Of a stretch of 64,000 nt of DNA, positions 12,816 to 23,582 are shown in pieces. The stretch covers positions 17,862,635-17,926,634 of the forward strand of contig CM041294.1 in the NCBI GenBank assembly GCA_023052935.1. The letters are read 5' to 3'. A program made the position numbers and the translations under genes. The notes beneath the pieces were generated by a model. That model ran no database searches, was not told the origin of the DNA, and saw nothing but the letters and a program-made list of their open reading frames with translations. This DNA comes from Piezodorus guildinii. Its lineage: Eukaryota > Arthropoda > Insecta > Hemiptera > Pentatomidae. Each line of letters opens with the position of its first letter. Position 1 is the stretch's first letter.

Positions 12816-13815
12816 GCATATTATCATTTAATTCCGATCCTGAAACAGCATTACTAAATCTCCAAAGGCACCTTTCTCTTGTCGAAGAATGATGTATGTA
12901 ATGCATGGCGTATTAACGTGAACGAAACCAAATGCACATACGCCACCATCTCCTTTCAACGCAAATCCTGTCCAACGGTTAATTTCAATTCCATTCCGCT
13001 TCCTTCCTCAGACAGAGTCCGGTATCTTGGCTTACCACAAGACAAAAGATTGGTATGGGACACACAGACAAGACTTAAAATATAAGAACTCAACCGACGA
13101 TTCGGACAGTTATGCCGACTACTCAACAGAAAATCTGAGCTTACAGTTGACAACAAATTATTAATCTACAAGACAATACTGAAGCCCATCTGGACCTACG
13201 GACTTGAACTGTGGGGGACACCTAAACGTTCTAACATCAAACGCATTCAATCCTTCCAATCCAAATTCCTCCGAAAATAAGTAAATGCCCCTTATTATGT
13301 CACCAACTATACCTTGCACCACGACCTGAATGTTCCCTTTATTTTAGACCTGATTCCATCCGAAGGTTGAAACGGCAGTGGCCCCGAGACGTTTTGTAAA
13401 TACTTATGCTAGAGTTCTGACACTGGTCAGATTCTCCTCTCATGCGCGGCGTGTTTGTGGCTATGGCGCCCCCACTCAGCTTCAGCTGGCTCTCAAAGGT
13501 GACGCGGCTGCGCAGGAGGCGCTGGGATCCCTCGGATTCTGATTGTCTTTCCACAAGTGGGGAGACAGGCTCCGTCTGGGTTTCTCCAGCAAATTTTATA
13601 AGAGTATGAGTGTGTTCACTATTTTTTTGTAAACCTAGAATTTATTTAATTTATAAATTATGTTATTATATAAATTTATTTATTTTACTTTCATTTTATG
13701 AAATTTGACTTCCCTTTTGTTTATATTGTTAATATTTTATAAATGTGATCCTGTAGCAATATTATCATGGTCTATTGTGACAAAAATTAATATTTCCGAA
13801 TAAATAAATTTCGAA
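12816..13815 (+). pseudogene. Jockey-like LINE (subfamily of A), 5'-truncated
   Basis: Begins just after the ADDT box of the reverse transcriptase (ISILSFNSDPETALLNLQ) and follows family A ORF2 closely: RYLGLPQDKRLVW, ELNRRFGQLCRLLNRKSEL, PIWTYGLELWG, NAPYYVTNYTLHHDLNVP. It has a frameshift near 12885, stop codons (for example near 13083 and 13280) and a deletion near 13365 that removes the last 30 or so codons before RLKRQWPRDVL. The 3' untranslated region (13440-13810) differs from that of the two long A copies and matches 12062-12450, so this is a separate subfamily. Confidence 0.88.
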
Positions 13816-14721
13816 TTTCAGATCTTGTGCCATATGCTTTTTTTTAAACAATCATTCTTCAACACTATAGCTGCTATTATACTCTATTTAAATGCTATAG
13901 CTGGTTCTACATTTTTAATATGGTATTGTTTTATGATTTTTTCTTTAAAAGTTATTTTTGTTATATAATTATTTCGTTCGGTATAAAATGGTACATATAT
14001 CAGGTGATATAGTGACAAAGCCAGCGCTTGTCAAGAAATAAAGCGGTATTGAACGTCTTATCATTAACAAATCGAAGCGATATCAAACGTAACTAATGAA
14101 TAGCAGCTTGCGAAGAACAAAAGATAGCTAATGGATTCAGAGAATAGAAGAGCTTTAATCGGAATTGATCGTACCGAGTAGCCAAGCTTTCATGTTCAAT
14201 GTATAACATTTAAAAAAAAACAAAAAACGATCTGTTAACAAACCATCTATTAATGGAAATGGTCTGTTAATGGATTGATATACGGATCCTCATTCCAGGG
14301 AGTAGCTTTTTGAGGCTACTTTAAAATGGAAAATTTTAAAATGGCTGAGGAATAAGCAAAAAGCTGTATAAAAAGAGGGTTACTTGAAAGGCGTCATGCG
14401 AGAGGATATGAGGAGCTTTCTTTGAGAGTAAGGATGTTTATTGAGAAGACCTCCACAAAGGGTGTTTCACAAGGATCTGTACCCGCCACTTTGCCCTCAC
14501 AGAAACTGTAAAGCAACAATGATTTTTAACCAACTCTCTCTGTCTCTTGTCTCGAAAACCTTTCTTACCTCATGGAAAAAAAAAAAAAAGAAAAGAAAAA
14601 AACAGCTTTGATTCTTCTTTTCATTCTTAAATCGTCCTTGGTAAGTAGAAGGAAAAGCACTATGAAATTCTTCTTTCCTTGTTTAATGCTAAAATAAACA
14701 AAAAATTATCCAAAGGAAAAA
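13816..14721. other. Unannotated stretch
   Basis: AT-rich. No coding frame or match to other parts of the window. A short A-run lies at 14576-14605. Confidence 0.4.
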
Positions 14722-15473
14722 AATCTGGTGCGGGCAACACACGACTTTCACTTACCTCCATTTTTAAAATCAATGAAAGAATTTTCAAATACAGTTAGAG
14801 ATAAAAATACGTAAAACTATTAAGGAATTAATCAAATTGAATTTATATAGAAACATGTGTTTGATTAAAAAATCTATTATATTATTATCTAAAATAATCA
14901 GTAAGTTTTATGTTCATTTCATCACTCTCTATTAACTTTTAAAAGCTTGTGTATGAGATGACATTTTTTCTAAAATCTTTAGCTTTCCAACGATATATCA
15001 TACATGTGTATTACTGCTCTTATGTTCAAAAACGAAAAATTGCATTAAAAAAATATTTTTTCTGTTTTCTCCTTTAGTTGGGTATCGAATTTATTCAATT
15101 TATATATTTACCATTTTTTCATCAGCGTTAACAAGATAATCTAGTTATTATTATTGAATCTACAAAATTAAAGGTACTTTAGGAGAAGAAAATTTAAAAT
15201 GTCGGCATTTAAGCCCTGTCAGACCATTTTTATCCAAATAAAACCTACATGATATTAAAGCCCATTAAATTTTACATTGATATAGCGAGTTTAATCAAAA
15301 TCGTCGGAACCGTTTTTGAGAAAATCGAAAAAAGGTGAAAAATGCAAGGTATAAAGTGCCTCTTCTGGTAAGCTCATTTTGATGAAAAAAGTTTTGTCAC
15401 GTCTCGGGCGTATAGTTGTCTTAAATATGAAATTTCAGTTTCATAGGACTTACCGTTTCCGCCCGGGAGTTAC

Positions 15474-15507
<34 letters not shown>

Positions 15508-15663
15508 GAAACACACACACACACACACACACACCTTTTTGCGGGACTTGGTTATTTGGACTCAGGGGACCCTAAAACGTGTATTTCCGTTGAAAACTGG
15601 AATTCGAAAATTTTCACGATCGCAATACTTCCCCTTACTATATATAGTAAGTGAAAGTAAAAA
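14722..15663 (+). mobile_element. Dispersed element D, copy a (full length)
   Basis: Starts aatctggtgcgggcaacaca and ends gtgaaagtaaaaa, as the other copies do. Near each end is a subterminal inverted repeat: actttcacttac at about 14744 and gtaagtgaaagt at 15647-15658. The right end carries an 18-bp perfect palindrome (cttactatatatagtaag, 15634-15651). A CA microsatellite sits about 120 bp inside that end. No transposase or polymerase is encoded; a short open frame over the microsatellite is a by-product. Known elements of this plan are non-autonomous Helitron-like elements (DINE/HINE type), but the class is inference. Confidence 0.8.
15474..15535 (+). repeat. CA microsatellite inside D copy a
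   Basis: About 28 CA units with one interruption (tcacagaaa). The same site carries CA/TG repeats of other lengths in copies b, c, d, e, g and h. Confidence 0.95.
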
Positions 15664-16299
15664 CATACATACGATTTTCGTTCAAAACTGGTAAAACGTC
15701 GCCGATTTAAATCGGTCTTGTCTGATTTATATTAATTTGATGTGGACCGGCAGAATCATTTTATACTTGTTAAAAAGAGGGTTAAGTCCGTTAAAAAATT
15801 AGCTGATCCCTTTTATAAATGAATTTTTTTTTATTTCATGAAAACTATTTATCCCCGGAAATTCATCTTATCAAGCTAGGGCATATCACTTAAGTTGAGG
15901 CAATATCCAAATGGAATATTTGGGAGGGTGATGTATATGTGACGCAGGGTGAGGAAGACAAACTGTTCCTAATTCAGGCCCTCGTCCGAAGCATGATTTG
16001 AAAGCCTTCTTTCGTATTCCGTGTCGCTGTTTCCACTCCCACTGACTGAAGACTCAATCCTCCTTTCCTGATTTATTGACCCCTTTTCACCTAAGTGCCT
16101 TATCAATATTGAACTTCGCCGGATCTTACAACTTGCATGCTGTGCATTATCAATTGTATGTATTTATCTACTACTATCAAAGGTCCTTGTGTACTTTTAA
16201 TAAAAACTAATAAAGCATATTTAATTCATACTAAAATCTACACAGATGATCTGAATTTTAAAATCATAATTATTAATTGTATTAACTAAAATGAACCTT
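15664..16299. other. Unannotated stretch
   Basis: Host sequence to the left of the family C insertion. No coding frame or repeat seen. Confidence 0.4.
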
Positions 16300-16311
16300 A
16301 TTACTGGTAGT
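16300..16311 (+). repeat. Left target-site duplication of LINE C
   Basis: attactggtagt here is repeated exactly at 28750-28761, bracketing the composite element 16312-28749. Confidence 0.9.
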
Positions 16312-16465
16312 CTAATAAAATAGTGAGTACTAAAGTTGATATTTTACTAATAAAAGTTATGTTCAAGTCGGTCTCGGTAGCTATTCCTGAATCTGCAAGA
16401 TAGTTACGTCACAAGGAGAGGGGGTGAACACCACAGTGAATAAATACATTGATCAGCTGTGCTTA

Positions 16466-17368
16466 ATGTCAAACGATAACAATAGTATCACCAAATATTT
16501 TTCATCCGGGCCAAAGAGACAGAGAAGTAAATCTTCTCCAGAGCTCAAACTTAGCACTAACCCTAAAAAGAAATCTAGGGTTCCAATAGAAACTGAAATA
16601 ATAACTCTGGAAATGAGTAACCAACAATTACTTTCGGATTTTTCAAAAATGTTGGACCAAAAACTGGAAGAAAAACTGTCTAATGTTGTTACTAAAACGG
16701 ATTTTGAAGAATTTCATACTAAACTAATAAAATATATTAAAGAAAATGAAAAGTTAAGAGAAGAAATCTCGGATATCAAAAAGGAAAATCATGAATTACA
16801 AAAAAAGTTGGAAAACATGGAAAATAGAATTCGTCAAAAAAATCTAATTTTTAAAGGGCTCACAATACCTCAGGAGTGTGATCCGAATAATGTGGTTCAA
16901 GATTTATGCACAAACGTTCTGGGTGTAAAAAATGTATCAATAAATGAAACATACCATGTAGGTAATATCAACAACAAAAACAGGCCACTTATGGTTGAAT
17001 TCAAAACCACAAATGATGTTAAAAATATTTTGTTAAACACAAAACTACTTAAAAACACAGGAATCCTAGTTAATAGAGATCTTTGTACTACTACAAGATT
17101 GAAACAATCAAAACTTTTAATTGTCCGAAGAGAAATAATCAACAAGGCGAGAGAAAAGGATAACAAAGTTCAAGTGAGAGGAAATAAAATGAAAATTAAA
17201 AATAAAAACTTTAGCTGGTCTGAGAAAGATGGTTTATTATGTGAGGAAGAGAAGGACGCGATAGGAGCACTGAAGTCTATCACTGGCCTAGACATCACTG
17301 AGCTCGTGCATCGTTTACTACACCCGTCGCAAGGATTAACAACTGTCAACAAACAACCACAGTTATGA
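16466..17368 (+). CDS. LINE C ORF1 protein (coiled coil plus L1-ORF1-like RNA-binding domain)
   Basis: About 300 residues from the first ATG at 16466; the frame is open upstream to at least a GTG at 16424. A basic N-terminus (residues about 13-40, several K/R clusters) is followed by a predicted coiled coil at roughly residues 50-130, with leucine/isoleucine heptads in KYIKENEKLREEISDIKKEN. Then comes a domain beginning NLIFKGL and ending near FSWSEKDG, which resembles the RNA-recognition and C-terminal domains of L1 ORF1p. In that family the protein trimerises and coats the element RNA. There are no CCHC knuckles, unlike ORF1 of family A. It ends at TGA 17366-17368, in the same frame as ORF2. 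Confidence 0.85.
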   Translation: MSNDNNSITKYFSSGPKRQRSKSSPELKLSTNPKKKSRVPIETEIITLEMSNQQLLSDFSKMLDQKLEEKLSNVVTKTDFEEFHTKLIKYIKENEKLREEISDIKKENHELQKKLENMENRIRQKNLIFKGLTIPQECDPNNVVQDLCTNVLGVKNVSINETYHVGNINNKNRPLMVEFKTTNDVKNILLNTKLLKNTGILVNRDLCTTTRLKQSKLLIVRREIINKAREKDNKVQVRGNKMKIKNKNFSWSEKDGLLCEEEKDAIGALKSITGLDITELVHRLLHPSQGLTTVNKQPQL

Positions 17369-17386
17369 AGTGAGCAGGTTTGTCAG

Positions 17387-17974
17387 GTGGAAGGTCTACG
17401 GCAACATTGTAAATATTTAGATATCTTAGCCTATAATGTATCAGGTTTGAAAGCTAAATTAAAAGATTATGATTTTCTAAATTTTCTAAAAAAATATCAG
17501 GTATTTTGTTTATTTGAAACTTTTGTTGTAGAAAGTGGTTTAGATTTGTTTACTCAATATTTTTCTGATTATAAATTGATCTGGAAACCGGCAATAAAAT
17601 ATTCTAAATTTGGTAGGGGCAGTGGAGGGGAAGTGATGGCATGTAAACAGGATCTTATAGTTGAGGGCTATCTCGATTTTGTTGTTATTAATAACAGAGA
17701 CGTTATTAGTATAAAGGCGAATAGTCAACAGGTTTATTTACTTCCGCTTTATCTAAATTGTAACCACTGGGCTGAGCAGTTTGAGGAGTTGGAGAATTTT
17801 TTTACAAATGTAGACTGCTCAAAATTTGTAATAATGGGGGACTGGAATGCGAGAACAGGCGAAAGGCAGATCAGTGCAAAAAATAGTAGAAGTTTTAATC
17901 ATTTAAATGAAAAAAGAACATCTAAAGATAAAAAAATTAATAGTGAGGGAATTAAAGTTTTAGATTTCTGTGAA

Positions 17975-17977
<3 letters not shown>
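17387..17977 (+). CDS. LINE C ORF2, part 1: N-terminal half of the endonuclease
   Basis: Apurinic-type endonuclease, the enzyme that nicks target DNA to prime reverse transcription. Visible motifs: DILAYNVSGLKAKL at the start, CLFETFV with the catalytic E, and MGDWNARTG with the D and N of the third motif. The coordinate is a GTG at 17387; no ATG lies upstream of the endonuclease core (the first in-frame ATG, 17636, is well inside it). Upstream the frame is open only as far as the ORF1 stop TGA at 17366. The reading ends at the LINE A insertion and resumes without loss at 21183. Confidence 0.88.
17967..17977 (+). repeat. Target-site duplication of LINE A copy 1 (left)
   Basis: tctgtgaaagt here is repeated at 21172-21182. 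Removing the insert plus one copy restores the ORF2 frame of LINE C. Confidence 0.9.
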
Positions 17978-18008
<31 letters not shown>

Positions 18009-18256
18009 TTATCGAGCAATATTACAATCTGTCCAATTCAGGACATTTTTAATAGTGATAACGTACAACATTCATACTACATTCACACGATATATACAAA
18101 ACAATAAATTTATATAATAATAATAATAAAATATACATATATACAAAATAAAATCAATAAAAATATATACAATAGTCACTCATACCTATATACAATTCAC
18201 AAGCATACAGCACGTGAGTGGAGAATCTAGCCAATGCTAGAACTCCAATATACATG

Positions 18257-20941
18257 TTACAAGAGGTCACGAGGCCACTGCCGTTTCAACCTTCTAGGTG
18301 GGTTGTAAGGATGAGTGGAGCTGGATAGGGATTGAGCTAGAGGATTAGGATGATGAATGAGATTCTGGTGGAATTTGGAAAATTTGGATGGAATCAGGTC
18401 TGAAATAAAAGGAACATTAAGGTCGTGGTGCAAGGTATAGTTGGAAACATAATAAGGAGCATTTACTATTGTACGGAGGACTTTGGATTGAAAGGATTGA
18501 ATGCGTTTGATGTTAGTACGTTTAGCTGTCCCCCACAGTTCAAGTCCGTAGGTCCAGATGGGCTTCAGTATTGTCCTGTAGATTAATAATTTGTTGTCAA
18601 CTGTAAGTTCAGATTTTCTGTTGAGTAGTCGGTATAACTGTCCGAATCGTCGGTTGAGTTCTTGTCTTTTAAGTCTTGTATGTGGGTTCCAAGTCAATCT
18701 TTTGTCTAACAGTAAGCCAAGATACCGGACTGTATCTGAAGGAGGAATCGGAATGGAATTGAAGTAAACTGGCGGACAGGAGTTTCGTCGAAGAGTGAAG
18801 GTTACGTGTTTGCATTTGGCTTCGTTCACCTTTATGCGCCAAGCACTACACCAGTCTTCGATAAGAGAAAGGTGTCTTTGCAGGTTTAAGGATGCTGTTT
18901 CAGGATTGGAACTGGATGATAGGATGGCGGTGTCGTCTGCAAAAGTTGCCAGAAAGGTATCAGGATGTGTAGGAATATCAGCAGTGTAAAGGATGTAGAG
19001 GACGGGTCCCAAGACGCTGCCTTGAGGAACACCGGCCTCAACGGGATAAAGGTTAGAAAATTCTACACCACAGCGAACGCGGAAGGAACGGTTTGAGAGA
19101 TAGGATCGGAGAATGAGGTATAGAGACTGGGGTAAATGGGTTTTCAGCTTGAAGAGTAATCCAGTGTGCCATACCCGGTCAAAAGCTTGCGCAATGTCCA
19201 GAAACGCACCAGAACAATACTCTTTGCATTCAAGAGCTGAGGAAATATGATCTACAACTCGGAGCCCCTGTTGAACTGTGGAATGGTGAGGACGGAATCC
19301 AAACTGATGGGAAGGAAGATTTTGAGATTCTAATATGGGTAGGATACGTTTAAGAAGAAGCCTTTCGAAGATTTTTGAGAGGATGGGGAGTAGACTAATA
19401 GGCCTGTAGGATGAAGTGTTGTTGGAAGGTTTGCCTGGTTTTAGAAAAAGAATGATAGTGGAATGTTTCCATAACAGAGGAAAATAGGTGGTGCGTAGGA
19501 TGCAGTTGTAAATATAAGTAAGGAATATAATAGCTTTCTGCGGAAGTTGTCGGAGGATCTGGGGAGTAAGGAGATCGTGTCCAGGAGATTTACGGAGGGT
19601 AAGTTTTTGGAGAAGATATTTGACCTCAGAGGGATTAATAGCTTTAGGAGGTAGGGAAAGTGGAATCGGTGACAAAAGAAAGTCTTGTACTGTTGCGGTG
19701 TGATTGGCTTGGGATTCCGGGTGAGGAGTGAAAACTTTGGAGAGGTGTGTGGCGAATTCCTCGGCTTTATCTTCATCAGACGCAGCCCAGGAGTCATCAC
19801 CACGTCGGAGAGGATGGGAAACTTGATGGTATTTTAGGATCTTTTTCGTGACATTCCACAGGGAATTATCACGAGCTGATAGAGAGGAGAGGTAGGAATT
19901 AAAGGACTGGGAACGGAAGGTCGCCAACTCCCTCTTCAATTGTCTACAATAGAAGTTATAGGAGCGGCGATCTGTTGGGTGTCGGGTGCGCTGCCATAAT
20001 GATCTTGCTCGGCGTTTGGTATGGATGAGGTCTATAATATGTTGTGGAAAATGATTTTGGTGAGGATTTATATTGGGGTGTATAGGAGAGGAGGCAGTCC
20101 AGACAGCTTGTTGGATGGCGGTGGTAAAGGAATAGACGGAATTATCTAGGTCATCTGGGGTTTTGAGGGTTACTCTGAGGTCAATATTATCGGTCAGGAT
20201 TTGGCGGAAAAGGTTCCAGTTGACAGGGTCTCGGATGAATGATGGTGGAATGGGTTTTGGAATTGGAGTGAGAGATACTTTTAGGATCAGTGGACTGTGG
20301 TCTGAGGATAGTTCATCAAGGCGAGTTACAGACAAGTTGAGGGAGCCTAACCCGCTGTGGATAAAGAAGTCGAGGATGTCAGGATTGCGGTTAGGATCGG
20401 TTGGCCAGTAGGTAGGGGAGTCAGGAGGCAGGATATTAAAATTTCGGGAGTTGAGTGCAGACAGCAAATTTCGTCCCCGAGAATTCGTGGTTCTGGAACC
20501 CCACTGCTGATGCTTGGCGTTTAAGTCTGCACCCAGAATGAAACGATTTCCTAAGGAATCCAGGAAGGATACAAATTCGGAATTGGAAATGGAATGTTTA
20601 GGAGGGCAGTATGCAGATGTGAGGGTTACCGGAAAGGAAAAAGTCTTGATTACTATGGCTGTGGCTTGTAGGAAATCAGAGGTGGGAAGTGGGAGTAAAT
20701 GATGAGAGAGGGATTGGTGGACAATGATAGCAGAACCGGCATGGGCTTTGCCGTCTGGGTGGTCAGTACGGTATGTCATGTATTGCGGTATTTTGAAGTA
20801 CTGTTTAGTCGTTAGTCTTGTTTCAGTTATAAGTGCAACATCGATTGTTTTGTCTTTCAGCAACGCTGTCAGTTCGTCAGTATGATTTCTAACACCATTC
20901 GCATTCCAAAGGAGAATGGATAAGGAGTTAGGTGAATTCAT
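18257..20941 (-). CDS. LINE A copy 1 ORF2: endonuclease and reverse transcriptase
   Basis: 894 residues without interruption, so potentially functional. Endonuclease motifs run from the N-terminus: LLWNANGVRNH, ITETRL, GADLNAKHQQWGS (near residue 136) and SDHSPL (near 212). Reverse transcriptase motifs follow: SYRPISLLPILSKIFE, HQFGFRPHHST, FLDIAQAFDRVWH, AGVPQGSVLGPVLY, the catalytic FADDTAIL (near 667) and RYLGLLLDKRLTW. There is no RNase H domain, as usual for Jockey. The ATG directly abuts the ORF1 stop (TAAATG on the coding strand). It differs from copy 2 at scattered residues only. Because ORF1 is truncated, the copy cannot be autonomous. Confidence 0.96.
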   Translation of the reverse strand: MNSPNSLSILLWNANGVRNHTDELTALLKDKTIDVALITETRLTTKQYFKIPQYMTYRTDHPDGKAHAGSAIIVHQSLSHHLLPLPTSDFLQATAIVIKTFSFPVTLTSAYCPPKHSISNSEFVSFLDSLGNRFILGADLNAKHQQWGSRTTNSRGRNLLSALNSRNFNILPPDSPTYWPTDPNRNPDILDFFIHSGLGSLNLSVTRLDELSSDHSPLILKVSLTPIPKPIPPSFIRDPVNWNLFRQILTDNIDLRVTLKTPDDLDNSVYSFTTAIQQAVWTASSPIHPNINPHQNHFPQHIIDLIHTKRRARSLWQRTRHPTDRRSYNFYCRQLKRELATFRSQSFNSYLSSLSARDNSLWNVTKKILKYHQVSHPLRRGDDSWAASDEDKAEEFATHLSKVFTPHPESQANHTATVQDFLLSPIPLSLPPKAINPSEVKYLLQKLTLRKSPGHDLLTPQILRQLPQKAIIFLTYIYNCILRTTYFPLLWKHSTIILFLKPGKPSNNTSSYRPISLLPILSKIFERLLLKRILPILESQNLPSHQFGFRPHHSTVQQGLRVVDHISSALECKEYCSGAFLDIAQAFDRVWHTGLLFKLKTHLPQSLYLILRSYLSNRSFRVRCGVEFSNLYPVEAGVPQGSVLGPVLYILYTADIPTHPDTFLATFADDTAILSSSSNPETASLNLQRHLSLIEDWCSAWRIKVNEAKCKHVTFTLRRNSCPPVYFNSIPIPPSDTVRYLGLLLDKRLTWNPHTRLKRQELNRRFGQLYRLLNRKSELTVDNKLLIYRTILKPIWTYGLELWGTAKRTNIKRIQSFQSKVLRTIVNAPYYVSNYTLHHDLNVPFISDLIPSKFSKFHQNLIHHPNPLAQSLSSSTHPYNPPRRLKRQWPRDLL

Positions 20942-21171
20942 TTAAGGATTTTTCAAGGCAGGGATCAGATTGGATACTAGATTTGTAAGGAGTGATATAA
21001 GCGGCATAACAAGAGATTTGATTTCGGAGATGAAGGATGTCATTAGACTGGTAAGATCTGTGACGTTTGATGGTGGAGGGATATGAGAAATTTGATGTTG
21101 AGGAGTTTTTTGAAGATTAGGTAAACTTTGAGGGATAGATTGTTGTACAATAGATTGAGAATGTTGAGGAC
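20942..21171 (-). pseudogene. LINE A copy 1 ORF1, C-terminal remnant
   Basis: Only the last 76 or so codons of ORF1 remain, from SQSIVQQSIPQSL to the end ALKNP. They match the end of the complete ORF1 at 23583-24899. The CCHC knuckles are lost by 5' truncation at the insertion boundary. The longer minus-strand open frame upstream of 21171 is LINE C sequence read backwards. Confidence 0.93.
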
Positions 21172-21182
21172 TCTGTGAAAGT

Positions 21183-23262
21183 AATGGCTTTATTTTGTTG
21201 AATGGGCTAACTAAAGGAGACCAGGGAGAGTTTACGTATATCAGTAGCAGGGGTTGTTCTGTAATTGATTTATGTGCAGTAAATCTACAATTATTAGAAA
21301 AGGTTTTGGATTTCAAAGTGGTAGTACTGCCTTTTTCGCCACACTCTCCTATAAATTTAACGCTAAATTTGGGGCCAATTATTAATCAAGAAAATATTCT
21401 GCCATTGCTACCCAAAATTATGTGGAAAGAATCTAGAAAAATAGAGTATAAAATGATATTAGAGGGCTACACAAATAAAATTTTAGAACAAAAGATTAAT
21501 ACCGAAGTTAAAGATTTAATTGAATCAATAGTTAACAGTGCAAAAACAGTATGTAACTTTAATAATAACAGTAATAATGCTATAATAAATAAAAAGCGGC
21601 CATGGTTTGATCACGATTGTGTCAGAATCAGAAAACAAATGTTTGTCCTTTTGAATTTATTTAGAAAGACAAATGCCAAAGTAATAAAAGACAAATTTCT
21701 TTCAATATCAAAAGAGTATAAGAGTGTTTGTGATAAGAAAAAAATAGAATATTCGCTCAGCTTGACAAAAAAATTCGTGGAAGCTAAAGACTCTAAACAA
21801 TTTTGGTCTCTAGTAAATAATTTAAAGTTCAAAAAAAATATTATTTGTCCAAATATAAAAATGGAAAAGTGGGTAGATCATTTTCAAACTTTGTATAATA
21901 TTTCCAACCCGTCTACAATAACTTTTTATAGCACACCGTGTATTACCGATGAAATCCTGGACCGTGAATTTAGCTGCTCCGAACTAAGCGCGGTTATTAA
22001 GAGAGTAAAGAGCAACAAGGCTCCCGGCATAGATAGAATTCCCAGCGAATTTTATAGAGAAGCACCGCAAAACTTTATAAAATTATTACTCAAAGTTTTC
22101 AATGATAATTTTAATTCAGAGAAACTACCTCCAGGTTTCGGAAAGATAATTTTATATCCACTGCACAAAAAAGGATGCATTAGTGACCCGAATAATTATC
22201 GCGCGATATCCTTTATTAACGCTGTAGAAAAACTTTATACTGGGTTGCTGGTTGAAAGACTTACAAATTGGGTGGATGTAAATCATATACTTGATGAAAG
22301 ACAATCAGGATTTAGGCGAGGCTACAGTACTGTTGATAACATTTTTGTTCTGTATAATTTAATCGAGCAGCAATTACAGGCTAAAGGTAAACAGATCTTT
22401 TGTCTTTTTATAGATCTCAAGTCCGCGTTCGATACTGTGGATCATTCCCTGCTATTTTATAAACTTTGCTCGTTAGGAATTTCGACAAAATTTGTAAATA
22501 GTTTAAAAACTTTATACTCGGAAACGAAAGCTGTGGTATGGACACAAAAAGGTATTTCTGGCGAATTTAGTATAGAAAGGGGGTTGAGGCAAGGATGTTC
22601 TTTGAGTCCAATACTCTTTTCTCTCTTTATAAATGACATAACGCAGGAATTAGGAGAGGGAATCAAAGTGGGAACAGCTAAAGTTAACTCGTTGCTTTTT
22701 GCCGATGATATTGTAGTTTTCTCAGATTCGCCGTTTAAACTAAGAGAAATAATATCACGATTAGAGATGTACTTGGATAAATGGAAATTAGCTCTAAATG
22801 TTTCTAAATCAAAAATAATGATTTTTGGTCAAGCGAAAAGGAGAAGACCCAAAATAAAATATAAATGGTGGTATAAGGGAGAAGAGATGGAGGTAGTGAG
22901 GAAGTATAAATATTTGGGTCTGACAATTTCTGATAATCTATCACTTCATGAGCATTTTAAAGAAAAAGTACAGACTGCCAAGTTAAGTATCAATAGTATC
23001 TGGAGTAACGTATTCATTAATAAACATGTTCCGATATCGGCCAAGTATAAAGTATTTCAGGCGGTGGTGGAATCTGTAATGTATTATGGAGCGCAATTTT
23101 GGGGATACCATAATTACCAACAATTAGAAATTATTCATAGATTATTTTTGAAGAAACTTTTTAACTTACCAAAGAACACACCTAACTACATGTTGTACCT
23201 GGAAACGGGCAGGGATCTATTGTGTTTTAGTACAAGAAGTTTGCATTTAAATTATATTATAA
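21183..23262 (+). CDS. LINE C ORF2, part 2: end of endonuclease and reverse transcriptase
   Basis: Continues directly from 17977 in the same frame (NGFILLNGLTKGDQGEFTY). The endonuclease ends with GCSVIDLCAVN and FSPHSPINL; the usual SDH motif reads SPH here. The reverse transcriptase follows: NKAPGIDRIPSEF, NNYRAISFINAVEKLY, RQSGFRRGYSTVDN, FIDLKSAFDTVDHSLL, LRQGCSLSPILFSLFIND, the catalytic FADDIVVFS (near 22699) and YLGLTISDNLSLHEHF. It is interrupted at 23262 by LINE A copy 2 and resumes at 27862. The TGA reached near 23273 lies inside the insert and is not the true end. Confidence 0.94.
23246..23262 (+). repeat. Target-site duplication of LINE A copy 2 (left)
   Basis: tttaaattatattataa is repeated at 27845-27861. 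The first few T are ambiguous with the tail of the insert, so 14-17 bp is the honest range. Confidence 0.88.
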
Positions 23263-23582
23263 GGATCAGCTGATCGCTCGATGATAACAGTCATACGTTA
23301 CATCGTCTCTCAGATTTTTGCTTTTTTCAGTAGGAATTCGCTAGAATTCAGTCTGGAGAACATCACTAGACCTCAGGAATATTACGGCAGTGAATATTGG
23401 AGAAGTTTCGGTAAGCAAAGTTATAATTTACTTTGTACAATCACGAAAAAGTGAAAGAAGGGTCACTGATCAGCTGATTGCCGCTAGCTCGGCAAGCTCG
23501 GGCTTGCTTTTCTTTTAATTATCTTTTTTTTATCTTTAATTCTTATCTCATTATTTATTTATTATTATTATTTTCTTAATCA

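Larger units (their letters stand above)
17978..21171 (-). mobile_element. Jockey-like LINE A, copy 1, 5'-truncated in ORF1
   Basis: On the minus strand it runs from the last 76 or so codons of ORF1 (21171) through an intact ORF2 (20941-18257) and a 3' untranslated region to an A tail, seen as the T-run at 17978-18006. An 11-bp duplication flanks it. It is nearly identical to copy 2, so the insertion is recent relative to the other relics in the window. Confidence 0.93.

Noticed and set aside
15379..15654. A recurring open frame across the D microsatellite end, also seen in other copies
   Set aside because: It is shared because the copies are recent relatives. It runs through a CA repeat of changing length and shows no known domain.
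20942..21316. 124-codon minus-strand frame as a separate gene
   Set aside because: It joins antisense LINE C sequence (21316-21172) to the truncated ORF1 of LINE A copy 1; the fusion is an accident of the insertion.
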